From Morella rubra (Eukaryota > Streptophyta > Magnoliopsida > Fagales > Myricaceae), in the NCBI GenBank assembly GCA_003952965.2, contig CM025852.1, positions 19,479,279-19,543,278 of the forward strand: 64,000 nt of DNA. The letters run 5' to 3'. Under the pieces are notes generated by a model, which worked only from the letters and a program-made list of their open reading frames with translations, was not told where the DNA came from and did no database searches. This document shows positions 11,515-23,809 of the stretch, one piece after another. Each line of letters opens with the position of its first letter. Position 1 is the first letter of the stretch. The position numbers and the translations under genes were made by a program.

Positions 11515-13180
11515 GTTCGCTCCGCTTCACCCCCCCCCTCAACAAGTTAAAAGCATTCCACATGGGGTTCTCTTTATCTCTGCTCACTTATTAATATTTA
11601 TGTACTAAAAGATGCAAAATCACACCTAAATAAACCAATAAATAAAAAAACGGCCGCAAATGGGCCACGCAGGTGGGATATGAGACCATGTGCTTTGAAG
11701 TTGAAAGAAAGCATGTTCTATGTGGAAACAGAGCTTTGGATGAAAAAAAACTCAAGTGGCGGTGTGTGGCATTTGGTCCTAACAAGTAACAGCTACCGAA
11801 ATTATAGGGGAGGGTGCATTTGCTGAGCCTCATGACAGGGTCACGCCAGCACACTTCCCATGTGATTTGCTTTTTGTTTAGGCAGCTACATAAAAGAGTA
11901 TTCTGTCCTGTTTCTTATCTCCATTATTTGACAGCTAAGGTTCTAGGCGTTTAAATATATTGGAAAAATAGCCCAAATAGGCAGTCTTCTCTTTGTTTTC
12001 TTTATTAAAATGGTAGGAAGTTGGGAGACCTAACTCCTAAGTAGTAGAGAATTATATAGGACCCCATTACTAGGCGCAAATTGAGGCGTCACTTGTCCAA
12101 TACGGCGTTGAATTGAGGTTAGATGAGGTTCATCCTGACCCTGCAACACATGGCTTGGGACAACCAGCCGGATTGTGCCCTTGTGAGTGTATGGAACCAT
12201 GTGCTCAAAACATGGCTTTTCAACCAGGTCCTGCTTCTGCCAATAATATCGGTGACAGGATTGTTCACCTGGAGAGGAATCCACATATGCAGAGACCTCG
12301 AGCAAATCGGCTCTCAGAAATTTTTTTGGGACCAAGTCAGCTCACAAAAAGCTCACCCCCCTGGACAGTGCCACAAGAGGAACTACTAACTAGGTAGGTC
12401 ATGTTACCCAGATCAAAAGATGACACATTAGTACCTACTAATACCTAATTCATAGTACATACCACTTTGGAATAGCATTTGACATCAATGGATACAGAGT
12501 TTAATTTGGGAAATAAATTTTTTGTAAGTGAATATTGATTATAATTTATTGTACTTTAATATTACAAAAAGCGCCAATTTTATCTTTTATCTCTTGAACA
12601 ATTATCTGAATTTCGAATGTCTTTTAGAAGTATTTCGTGCCAAATTGATCTTTATTCGAATATATATATTTTTTTCTTATTCGATCAAGTAATTTAACAG
12701 AATCGTTGCGTGATATTATTTGAAATTAACTAGTCTGAATCAGCACGAAAAAGGAAAGATTGAAAATTATAAATCTATAATTTCTTTTCAAGAAAAATAT
12801 TTCTTTCAACGCGGGCAATAAATTGTAGCATACCACGCGTATAATACCAATGTTTCTATTTGTTTTAAACCAGTAAAATTACAGGTCGTTTCGAGCAAGG
12901 AAACACTGAATTTCCTCATCCTCGAAACGAAAGTTTGGATGATTGCAAATTATTAGGGGAATTAACCAGAGACTGACTCAATTAGAGGGGCTTTATTTGC
13001 TACAATGGCTCTAATTTTGGAAGGTTCTATCCTATCAGAGACCGACTTCAAAATCTTGTTGAGAAACTCCTCAAATTCTTCCCCTTTGGTCAAGTTCGCC
13101 GGAAAGCAACAGCGTACTTTCCAAACAAAAAATCTCTGCCCTTTTCAGACCCGACCAAGCATGTTGAAAGGCAATCTATA
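11515..13180. other. Intergenic DNA with an unexplained GC-richer island
   Basis: This is upstream sequence of the DUF1685 gene followed by AT-rich DNA. The 12.03-12.40 kb part is more GC-rich than its surroundings and is open for about 90-100 codons on both strands, without any recognisable domain. No gene is called. Confidence 0.4.
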
Positions 13181-13184
13181 CTTT

Positions 13185-13692
13185 TCCTAACTTCTTCTCT
13201 TCCAGCTACTAGCATAAATAAGAGGAGTTCAAAATACAAGAAGACAGAACACAAGCTAAGGAGGGTCACTACCCTCATAAACCTAAGGAAGTCTAATACA
13301 AGAACCATGGAACTCGGGCAAGCATCCCTCCCGTAAGGAGGAAGCAGCCCACTGACTAAGGGAGTGTGCATCACGATTCGCACACCTTGGAACAAACAAA
13401 CACTTGAAACCCGGAGAAGCAGCTAACTGAGCTTTAATATTGGAGACAAGGGACTCAATCGTCCATGGACAATCCTGAGAATCTCGATCTACCGCAGTCG
13501 TCACAATGAGAGAATCTCCCTCAAACAGAACCTGCCGCCATGAGTAAGTACAAGCCACTTGAATACCCAGCCATAGTGTGCCTCAGCCTCACCCACAGTA
13601 GGATCAAGAGAACGAAGCTTCTTCTTCCACCTATTGTATCTATCCCTTTCCGCACCACCATATAGATTAAATAAAACCCCACTCCGTTTCAA
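13185..13692 (-). mobile_element. LINE remnant: RNase H-like end of reverse transcriptase protein
   Basis: On the minus strand, about 13558-13283 encodes a plant LINE-type RNase H domain (RVT_3-like): a VLFEGDS motif, then spacing to VPRCANRDAHSLSQWA. The upstream part, 13692-13560, holds the expected region before the domain (ending GEAEAH) but in a different frame, so a frameshift separates the two. Only the 3' end of the element is present and no catalytic reverse transcriptase motifs are seen. It is a dead 5'-truncated copy, as is usual for LINEs. Confidence 0.7.
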
Positions 13693-13699
13693 TGGTGGA

Positions 13700-14700
13700 T
13701 GGTATACATTCTCTCCTTTTTAAAGAAACATTTATTTCGTTTAAAAAAAACATTTATTTTTCTGTCAAACTAGAAAAGACCTTTAACGAGTTGAAATATG
13801 TTTTACTATTTTTTAAATATATATTTAAATTTCCACGTTTTCTGATCAACTATGGAAGTCATACAATTAGACTTCAAAGCTACTCCAGAATATTTAGGCC
13901 CAACAAATTTTATGAACAGTCTAATGTCTTCTTTAAACTCGTACAATTTTTTTTTAAAACCCAAATAAAATTACAAATGAATCGTTCAAGCATAATTGCA
14001 GTTGAGAGAAAATTTCAGAGTTTCAGAAAGCATGCATACTCTTAGACGGGATAAATCCAAGTAATCACCAAGGAGTCCATACAATAGCAGAGAAGCACAC
14101 TGTGAAGACCCAGGAATACCAGGGAGCTCAAAACTTCAGGTCACATTGCCTTCATAATATTTTCACCACAGCATAAAATTACTCTACCCCCAGCATGAAA
14201 ATACATGCAAATTATGCCAAGTTTACGAATATAAGCCTAGCATCAACCTATGAGTTCATTAATACCAGATATAAAAAAGAATAAACTTTCTATTGCTGTT
14301 CTATTATCTATATCCCAAGCACTAGTAAAAATGCAGTTATTAATTGCACTTGGACCTCAAAAAGGAATAATGAGTATCACCCTATACAGGAGGGAATATA
14401 CAATAGAGCTTTATACATAAGAATGCGTAAAGTAATATTTCTTGAAAAATAAATGAAATTAAACCAGAAAGGATACTTACATGGTGTAGATTAGCTCATG
14501 CCAGGAGGAGTTAAAAACTTTCATAGGTAGTTTGGGGCAAAAGAAATGCTCTTCTATTGTTGCTTATCATAGAACAAGGTAACTTCAAGGAAACAGAGGA
14601 CAAAATTTGGTTTCTTTTCAATCTCTTCAAAATTGTTCCATTCCTAAATCGCATGGCAGCAGTGATAACTGCGATGACAGAGCAATCCATGCTGTTGAAA
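13700..14700. other. Downstream region of the AAA+ gene
   Basis: AT-rich DNA past the stop codon of the AAA+ gene, which reads leftward. It probably holds that gene's 3' untranslated region. No other gene is seen. Confidence 0.4.
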
Positions 14701-14707
14701 CATCAAA

Positions 14708-17700
14708 TCAATCAAAAGGCTGCTTGGTCATTACTATCAAATCTATAAGAGAGCAGAGGCACAAAGTCTCAAATTTACAGTGGAAAGAAAGATCCTTGTC
14801 AGGATCTATTTGAACCAGAACACCATCTCTGAAAAGAAATTTTGAATCAGGCCGGAGCTCAAAATTCAGGGAGGTATTTGTATTTGCAGTTACAGTTTGG
14901 ACAACGGAGTGACAACTACATTCCACCGGCTTGATCACAGTATTTCCTGCATTCTTACAATGACATGTTCTCATTTCCGGACATTCTATACACATTCTGT
15001 CTTTCAAGTTCCCCTCAGAAGAATTGCTGCAATCTTCAGCAACATAATTTTTTTCAATTGCTGAAAGAAGATCCACAGATAATGATGCAACAACATCATG
15101 GACATCCTCAACTGTCCAATTGCTCTTGTTCAATTCCCATTCACGAACAAGGATTTTCTGTGTCAAACCACGCAGGTTCTCTAGGCATTCAGCACAACAT
15201 TGATAGAAACAAACAACACCCTCTGAAGAAAAACTGGTGTTACTTGAAGAAATACTGTTACCCATAGGTTGCTCATCAGCATCAGGCTTAACATCACTGG
15301 ATGTAACATGAGTCTTTGTCGAGGACAAGCTGTCAACCTGGTTGCAGATTTCCCTGGAGTCAGATAACTTAGAATTGCCCGACTCACCATTACTACCAAG
15401 ACCGTTTTCAGAAAGGAAAACAGATTCTGGCAAGGCAAACCCGTTTGAATGTTTTAAGGACAGAGAGTTGCCACCCATTACCCCACGACTTTCAGTATTT
15501 TGCAAAGCGCACGATCCTGATTTTGGACCATTCTGCTCACTTAAATCTTTACCACCAAAATGACTAGTATCAGCAGAGTTTTGAAGTCTAGCCATGCTAA
15601 GATTGCCCAAGAGGACAATTTTCTGTGGAGAACCTTCTTTGGATATTGCAACTCTATCCTTAGAATTAGGATAACTTAAATTACCATTTCCTATGTCCGA
15701 TTCAGGACATTCACCGTTTTCGGCAGAAATTCCTTGTGGATTTCTCTCCAACACTTCACGTGCATGGGAACTATTGCCACAAATATTTAACCCGAAGTTC
15801 CCACTTTGAGCTTCATTATCCACACGTGTGTTCTCATTGGCTGGAGATTCCTTACTAGTTGGCTTAGGCTTTGCCAGTGTTGTTGGAGCATCCTGCTCTA
15901 AACTGAAAATGGAAGGGATTGTTAGATACCAAGTCAGAAAGTGATAATTATAATACAAGCACGTTAATGACAACACCAATATTACCTCTGCAATGAGTAG
16001 GCCCAACTATTTACCATATCTTCCAGATAAGCTACTTGCGACAGAAGACGAACATATTGATATTGATCTTTTCCAGCTTGAACTTTTTCATTTATCTGTC
16101 CAACTAGAAGCTCAAGAACTCTGCGTACCTCAAACGAGACTTCCCTAGCTGATGAGTAGGCACCTCTATACGCCGATAAACCAACAGCAATGAGGCCTCT
16201 AACCAATCCATATTTTTCTTTGCTGCTAATATTGCTGGCATCATAAGCAACATTTACTTGTTCTAATGCATTATTAGGACGAATAATGCAAGAATTGAAT
16301 GGCCAGCCCTTCCAAGGTCCACTTATATCAGCAGAGGGACCTTCTTTCAGTTTTGATGTGAACCAACAGAGTTCAGCAAAATGAGGGTATCGCAGAATTT
16401 GATAGCCAAATGTAGATAGTGCTAAAAGCAAGCTTGATTTCCCCTTCACAATTCTATTGTTCAGAGGTTGTGCAACTTTTGTGAAAGACTCATCAGGACA
16501 TTGTGTTTTACCCTCATGTCCATTGGCTAATCCATGATCTGGGCTGTTATTTATTGTATCTGTATAGCCCTCAACGATATCACAAGTTATGTACTCCTTG
16601 CATGAACTGACATGGCTGTGAGACTTTTTATGAATCAACTGAACAAGCTGTTGAACTATACTGTTTGACAACTCGGCAACGGAGATATTGATCACCATAT
16701 CATGGTTGAAATTGCCACCGATCTGGACAGAGAATCGAGGGACTGTATGCTCTGGAGGAGTTAACTGAGAGCAATTTGTTAAGTCCCTCTGAAAGAACTG
16801 CCTTATTTGGAGTGGAAGTGCCACATGTGGAACTTCTGAAGTAGCCTGTGGGAAAACTAAAAAAATTATGACATATATTCTATGCTTTGAGAAGAACAAT
16901 GGACTACATCATGAAGCATAAGTATTGCACCAGCGTGACCCTTATGATGTAGTAAACTAAGCACAATGCAAAATGGCAGTCATTTTACTTGGTGTCAAAC
17001 AACAATAAGTAAGCATACTAGGTCAGGTAATATTTGCAATTTTGTTTGTCTTTTTCTTTGTGGGGTTGGGGGTGGAGGTGGGGCAGGAACCATTCGTACC
17101 AGAATTATCAAAGTTGTAGCTAAACAAATAGATTCTGCCTGCTCAATAAACGAGCTCCAGGCATGCGAAGCGCTTTGGCCAGCACATTGGTGCTCAATCA
17201 TCTCCTCTGATGCGTATTGCAGTTTATCAGACTCATTTTCCTTTTGAGCAACTTGATCAGGAGAATGATGATGCTTTGAACAGGAGTCACTCTCCTCGGT
17301 AACTTGAAGACTTTCCTCCACAGCCCATAAATCAATTCTTGGCATGAATACTACACATGAACCTACACTAGCACATTTCACTGCCAACAACAGAGATAAC
17401 TATTAGGACTGTTGAATGAATTAAATCCAGCAAGCCAGATAGCACACATGTTCATGCAAGTAAATATTGATCAAGTTATGGGTGGAATTCCTGTTTGAGC
17501 TGAAAAGGCTCAACATTAGTGGACAGAAGAGTATAAATACATTGTTAAACCTACATCAGATGAAAGTTGTAAAATCTTGAAAGTAGTTTCCTCGATGCCA
17601 CCACAAATGGTCATAACATCCACATAATGCTCTTTTTTGATAAGTAACATCGACATAATGCTAACAGTGTTCAATCCCATTCACATTGTTTTCAAGGAGT

Positions 17701-20700
17701 AGCAACCTCGTTCACAGAATGGTTGCAAGACGTTAGAGGGTACATTAGTAGTAAAAGGTATGTCTAGGGAAAAAGTGGTAGAAGGGAATTGGGGGGCATA
17801 TGTTCAAAAGGGATGAGACTTAAGGAATTAGTATATATGAACAAAATAGCACTTCTTTGGAGTGTGTCCTCTCCCAACCACTCTCTCCTAGCTTAGCAAG
17901 TCATTGAGAAAACTTTACGGCTAGATCTATGCTGAGCAAAGCAGCAGCAGGTTGATCCTGTGATAATACAAGAGAACACATGAACACAGACAAGCCGTGA
18001 CCAAATAATTAGGGACTGATCTAGGGATTTCACCAAAGTTGGCAAGGTACATTTTCCTCAAATAACAAAACCACTTCAGTGATGCCAAATTGTCAAGGCC
18101 CTGTAAATTCTGTAACCCAAAATCTCCTACTAACCGTGCTAAAACTTTCTTTTTTTCTTGACATGCCCAAGCATGCCCAACATCTCTCGGGCATGACTGA
18201 GAGAAATACATGTCCAAACACCTGGTGTTCACATTGCCTAATCCCTTACGACTATTAAGGACTGGCAATTCTCACTTGCGTTCCCCCCATTTGGGCCAAC
18301 CTATCAAAATTCGGGGATAAGCGCATTGTAGATAATGCAGCTCAAACATTATCACCATCTAAAAAGCATTGATTTTGAGAAGAAATAAAATCCATAGAAC
18401 TTTATACACAAGCTTATTGATAGACAAACTAAATATGGGTCAGGAAGTCAAACTTTTTCTTAGCACTTGAGACGAATATAGGAAAACAAAGAGAAAGTAA
18501 CATTGAGTTTTAAAACTTTTCCCATAATCAATCAATTTGCAAGAAAAAATTAGAGGGGGAACTAGTTTAAACTAGCTTATGATTCATAATCCAGTTAAAC
18601 AAAAAAGAACAAGAACTGTAGCAGGTAATAGGATCTACACAATTTCCTTTTCAACCAAACACATGAAAAATATTGGGTGTTCCTTCACCTTTCTTTTTCC
18701 TTGACAAATCAACTGAAGCCTTAGTTTATTATGTCAATCACAAATCCCATCCTCATAGAACATCATCTCAAAGAGAAGAAATAATACTCCAGAGCAATAC
18801 AACAAGTCGTAAGCTGGAAAGCAAAATCAAGCTCCACCAACAAAGTACGTTTGATGCTGCAATAAAACAGAAAACTAACTAATGGTGGATTAAATCCCTA
18901 AGGCAAAGCTACAATTTGCTATCAAATTCGTAGAGATCCACATCGTAGAACCATGTTTAGCCAAAATCGGCCACAACACACCAGCTATTAGCCCAATAGG
19001 TAGAGATCCATAGCCAATTTTGGGAAACACACAGACAGTTCGAAACATGAGTTAATTCTTAATTCATTGAGGAGAAATGTGCTGCACCAAGAGTATCCTA
19101 AAGCCAGTACTGTAGAAAGTACACCGATTCAGAGTGCATTGTCCAAGAATATATTGTGGTGCGAAACTAGGGAGTTGAAAAGCAAATAATAATGTCACTA
19201 GAGAGGAAGTTGGTTGTGAAACTAATTTTCCTCATGGTTTGAACCATCAAACACTACAACATTAGCTAAAACACAAGAAAAAAGATATGGGAACATACTT
19301 AGTAATTGTGTTATCCCTTGCACCACATCTCCATGTCCTTCTTGTGAAACTGTAGCCATATCAATCTTTTGAATTTCAGCATTCCCAAGAAAGCAGTGAA
19401 GAAGACAAGAAGCAAGATGCCTCTGCCCAGACCTGGGACTCCCAGCAATTAATATGCGGAATCCAACATTGCTTTCTGAGGATATTGATAAGTTTCGGAA
19501 CAAACTTGGGCGGGTGCCACCCTGATGTTTTATGAACTGTTGAAAGCCAACAGTGTTATTATCAGTACTATCATCAGAGGCATCAGAACCAGCAAAGTCA
19601 GCATCTCCAATTACAATGCCTGAATATGAAAGCTTCCTCTCTATTTCCTTTGCTATATCCACTTCTTTAAGAAGATCATCAAGATGGGACCACCAACGTT
19701 CAGGAGGCATTCTCTTCTTATCTAAAGCAGAAACCATAACACTTTGGATCATCGCTGCCGCTTTACGCATAGGTGCTGGTAACCTTAGGCGTTCATCATG
19801 ATAAAGGGATACAAGCAAAGTGCAAAATGCTTGCAGCAGACAAGGAATAAGATGCCTGGGAAGAGGAGCAGATACTATATCATTAGCAGCAATTCCTGCT
19901 TCTCTTCGGGAGCATGGAGGCGGAGCAGATAATAGGGCCTCCAGCCAATCCCTCTCCTCCACTGCAAAGGTAGGAAGAGGAGGGCGCTTATTAACAGAAG
20001 CTTTCTCTGCAGCATCAGATAAAATTTGTTGCAGAGGAAAATTCCTTTTCAAAGCAGTCATGGCAGCTTGCGTACAAAGGGCCTGCAGATCAGCACCAGC
20101 AAAACCTGCAGTTCTTTTTGCAATCCACTTGAGCAAGGATCCGGTAACTGGTTTTGGCCACCGTTGAGTATGTAGAGACAAAATGGCAGCTCTGTCCTCA
20201 ACGGATGGAAGCGGAAAATAAATTTCCCGATCAAATCTCCCAGGTCGCCTTAGTGCTGGATCAACAGCATCAGGGCGATTTGTTGCACCTATTACTATGA
20301 CTGAACCTCGCGACTTTAAACCGTCCAACAAAGCAAGCAACGTTGACACAACTGAACTATGCGTCTGATCTTGCTGCCTTGTACGGCAAGGTGCCAACCC
20401 ATCTATCTCATCAAAGAATATAATTGAAGGCTGACATTTTTCAGCAACCTGAAACAAGAGTCTCAGCTGGCGCTCGGCATCACCAACATATTTTCCTAAA
20501 CAATCTGCACCTTTGCGAGCAAAATATGCTATCCGTTTATCACCACGAGCACATGCACCTATCAGTGCCCGAACAACTAGAGTTTTACCTGTTCCAGGAT
20601 AGCCATGCAAAAGAACACCTCTAGGAGGCGTAAGACCCAGATTACTAAAGAACTCAGGATACAGCAAAGGTAATATCACAACTTCCTTCATGCATCTTAT

Positions 20701-23700
20701 GACATCTTGAAGCCCAGCGACAGAATCCCAACCCTGAAAAAACTTTCCGCTTTCTGATTCTGAGCCCCCAATGTACATAGGTGCAATTCTTGATAAGTCT
20801 CGGTGAAGCCTCCGGTTCTCACGTTTCAAAAATTCTTCGTCCTCACCACAATTCTCAAACCATTTCTCTTCTGCTTCAATATCCCTTCTCCAAGCATCAT
20901 TTGAAAGCTTCCTAATTTCCAACTTCATTTTCTTAGCTTTCAATTTCTTTATTTGGGCTAGATATTGATTACCTTGAGGCTGGAAAAGACACCGATGATC
21001 TGTGCACGCAATAAGAAACTTGCGATGATCAAAGACGCAACCATTCGCTCTTGCACAAGGCTGCAAGATATACATCATGCATAAATTCTCAAATGTTGGT
21101 ATAACATTAGATGGTTGCCTTGTCCACAAAACAAAAGGAGGAAAAAAAATCTAAATAACTGATGAACTTAAACTTCATTCCAAGACAGGGAGCAAGCCAC
21201 TAACCAAGTGGTATGTTTTTGGACACCGATCTACACGGCATCCTATAGTCGCTCCTGGCCTCCCACAGCGGGTGCACTTTAAAGCTCTTCCTCTACAAAG
21301 TGCAGCTCTCACATTTTTTAAGCGTCCCAAACCAGCAAAATAAACCTGCAAACACAAACCCCAATGTATGAAATTTGTCAATGCTAGTAGACTGAAACTA
21401 CAAATTAACGAATAAAAGAATGCTGTTATATTCCAGAGGCAAATATATTAAGTTGATAAAAATTTAGAGAAACGAGAGAGAGAGAGAGAGAGAAGAAGCC
21501 AGGTTTCTCAAAAATGATGATAAGAGACAGTGTAACCAAAATACAGCTCTTGCTAAGGTTATCAGGCAGGCAAGATTCTTAGAGATTGATAGGTGGGCTT
21601 CAGGAGCGTGAAGCTGAGTAGGGCCAGGGGAGCCTTGCAGACAGGATACGATTCCATGCATTGTGCCCAGAGAATCCAGCTAATGACAAGAAAAATTCTT
21701 TCTAACCCAACAAACCACCATTCATGACAGGCCGAAACTCAAGCTGACTTTGATAGGGGGCCTATTGGGATTTATACGATCACTGAGGCTTCTGTACTAG
21801 AATATGCACAGGTCACAATTTCCTTAAAATGATATTTGTCACCATGGGTAAAATCAAGTCGTACATACTCATCGACCCCCATAAATTTTTTACCAATAAA
21901 GTTATTAATGATATCTGCCTGGTGTATGTTTCATACCACTGCATCAATCTTTGTCAAACATAGCTCAAGTTTGCAGCAATAATAATTGAAAACTCATAAG
22001 ACATGTTCATGTAAAAAGCCAACACTGTTAACATCACGGGATATCAGGTTTATAAAGTAAGATACAGAGCATTAACATGGCCTAATAACTTCACTTGGGA
22101 GGCCACAACAACAAATTTCTCCTTATATGTAAGAGGCTTCAAACTTTTGAGTCATTTGACAATCATAGCATGGCACACCTCCAATTAATCTAGGTGACAT
22201 TTATTACGTGAAAGAAAGAAAAAAGAAACATTGAAATAACAAAAAATGAGCATACAAACAGCACAAAAGAACCAACGACAATCAGAATTAACATCTTCTC
22301 CACACTAAATGTATGAGAAACTTCATATATAGTTCACTCACGCAAACTACGAAACAGTTAAAAGTAAGTTAAAAATCTCACCTCTGGACTCCATACAGCA
22401 CAGTGTTGATGAACCCATATCCCAGCAATACCATAACGATCATTTATAGGACCCAAGAGACGTCCAAGCCAGCCAGGTTCATCACCGAAACCATCCCATA
22501 AGTCATAGTTAGGTTCCTCTGAACCCGACGTGCCACAATATGCCTCATTTTCACTTTCACCTGTATCTTGAATTAACCTCTTCGGAGGCTTACCGTTGGT
22601 CCCTCCACCACACAAACCACACCGTCTACCCTCTTTCATCCGTGGCTTGCCAAGCTTATCACTTAAAGCACAGTTGGACTCATCCACCTTCATTGCATCC
22701 TCATCTTCCAAAGTTTTGTTATCATCCCCAGTGAAATCAGCATCCTTCCCATCATGACACCCTCCATCTTGCACTTGGTTTGACAAAATTCCAACAACTT
22801 CTACAGCATCATTTGAATTGTCTCCTTCCAATTCTTCCACTTGCTTATCACAAGGTTCCATGGTTTCCACATTGTCATCGCAGAGACATCCTGCTTCCCC
22901 TTGCTTATCATAGGGTTCCATGGTTTCCACATTGTCATTGAGAAGACAGCCCTCTTCCACTTGCTTATCATAAAGTTCCAAGGCTTCCACATTGTCATTG
23001 GGAAGACATCCTGCCTCCTCTACCCTTAAAACACTTGAAGTTCTCTTATCCTCTTCCTCTCCCCTATCCTCTTTCTCAGCTAACTCAACAGCATTATCAT
23101 CCATTATATCCTTTTCATTTCCACCACCCGTTCCACTTTCCAAAGCCAAACCAACTTTCGCACCCTTGTCCCCAACAGCCTCCATTCTTTCCATTTCCTT
23201 CACACCACTCAACTCATTCTCTTTCTCTCGTACTCTTGAATTGTTTACAACTGTAGACCCCCACAGTCTCTTCGACTTTCCAACCATGGACTTCCCAGCC
23301 CCCAAACCCTCTTCGTTTTCATTCCGTTCTTCACCCCCCACCACCTCCTCCTCCCTAGTACCAGCCATTTCCTTGAAAAGCTTCCTTTTCCCACTCGGCA
23401 AACCCCTTTCCTCTCTAACCCCAACAACTACATTCTTCCTCCTTGATCTTAACCTTGATTCCCAACTACGTGGCGTCTCCACACCCCCCAACTCCCTACT
23501 CCCACAGGGCGAACAACTCTTTGCAATCTTCTCATCATCCAACATTACATTTTTCCCAATCTTCCGCCTCTTCTTCGCCGGAGGAGGTGATACATCGAGC
23601 AAAACAGGGGCCCGGCGCACCCTTGAGCTCCGCCGGAGCTCTGCCGCCTCATCCCCACTGTTGCCCTCATTTGCGTCACCATGGTTTCGGTTATACTCCT

Positions 23701-23809
23701 CTTCACATATCGCATCAAGCCTCTTGTGCTTCTTCCGAAGCCGAGGGCCCGACAGATTCGCATTCCCCCGCTTTGAAGATGAAACCCGGGCCACCGAGGA
23801 TAATCGCAT
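14708..23809 (-). CDS. ePHD-finger and AAA+ ATPase protein, At3g15120-like
   Basis: Six exons are read on the minus strand: 23809-22382, 21345-21205, 21060-19299, 17380-17100, 16845-15986 and 15902-14708. All junctions are GT-AG and in phase; the sum is 1,888 residues, close to the Arabidopsis homologue (about 1,950 from memory). The N-terminus is basic and then acidic and low in complexity, with three 20-residue repeats. An extended PHD finger spans about residues 397-545 (CGLCGG, HQHCAVW, CTRCG, CPKTYHLPCA, CTDH). The first AAA domain has Walker A GYPGTGKT (about 676-683), Walker B IIFFDEIDG and a second-region GATNRPD with RRPGRFDRE. A second AAA-like domain near 1058 has a degraded Walker A (GSPRSGQR, no Lys) and a Walker B-like VVFMPRID. 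A chromatin-linked nuclear role is inferred from the ePHD/AAA pairing, as in ATAD2-type proteins. The ATG at 23809 is the first in frame. Confidence 0.92.
22834..23014. repeat. Three 60-bp coding tandem repeats
   Basis: Inside exon 1 of the AAA+ gene, the sequence ttgcttatca recurs at 22841, 22901 and 22961, exactly 60 bp apart, within three similar units. Each encodes a 20-residue acidic unit of the type CLxxDNVETMEPYDKQ. The period being a multiple of three keeps the frame, so copy number can change without breaking the protein. Confidence 0.9.

Noticed and set aside
17927-18268. Minus-strand frame of 113 codons in the 1.9-kb intron of the ePHD/AAA+ gene
   Set aside because: No domain and no homology recognised. 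It does not fit the conserved protein and is probably chance or old repeat.
19553-20167. Plus-strand frames of 82 and 115 codons
   Set aside because: Antisense shadows of the AAA domain coding region.
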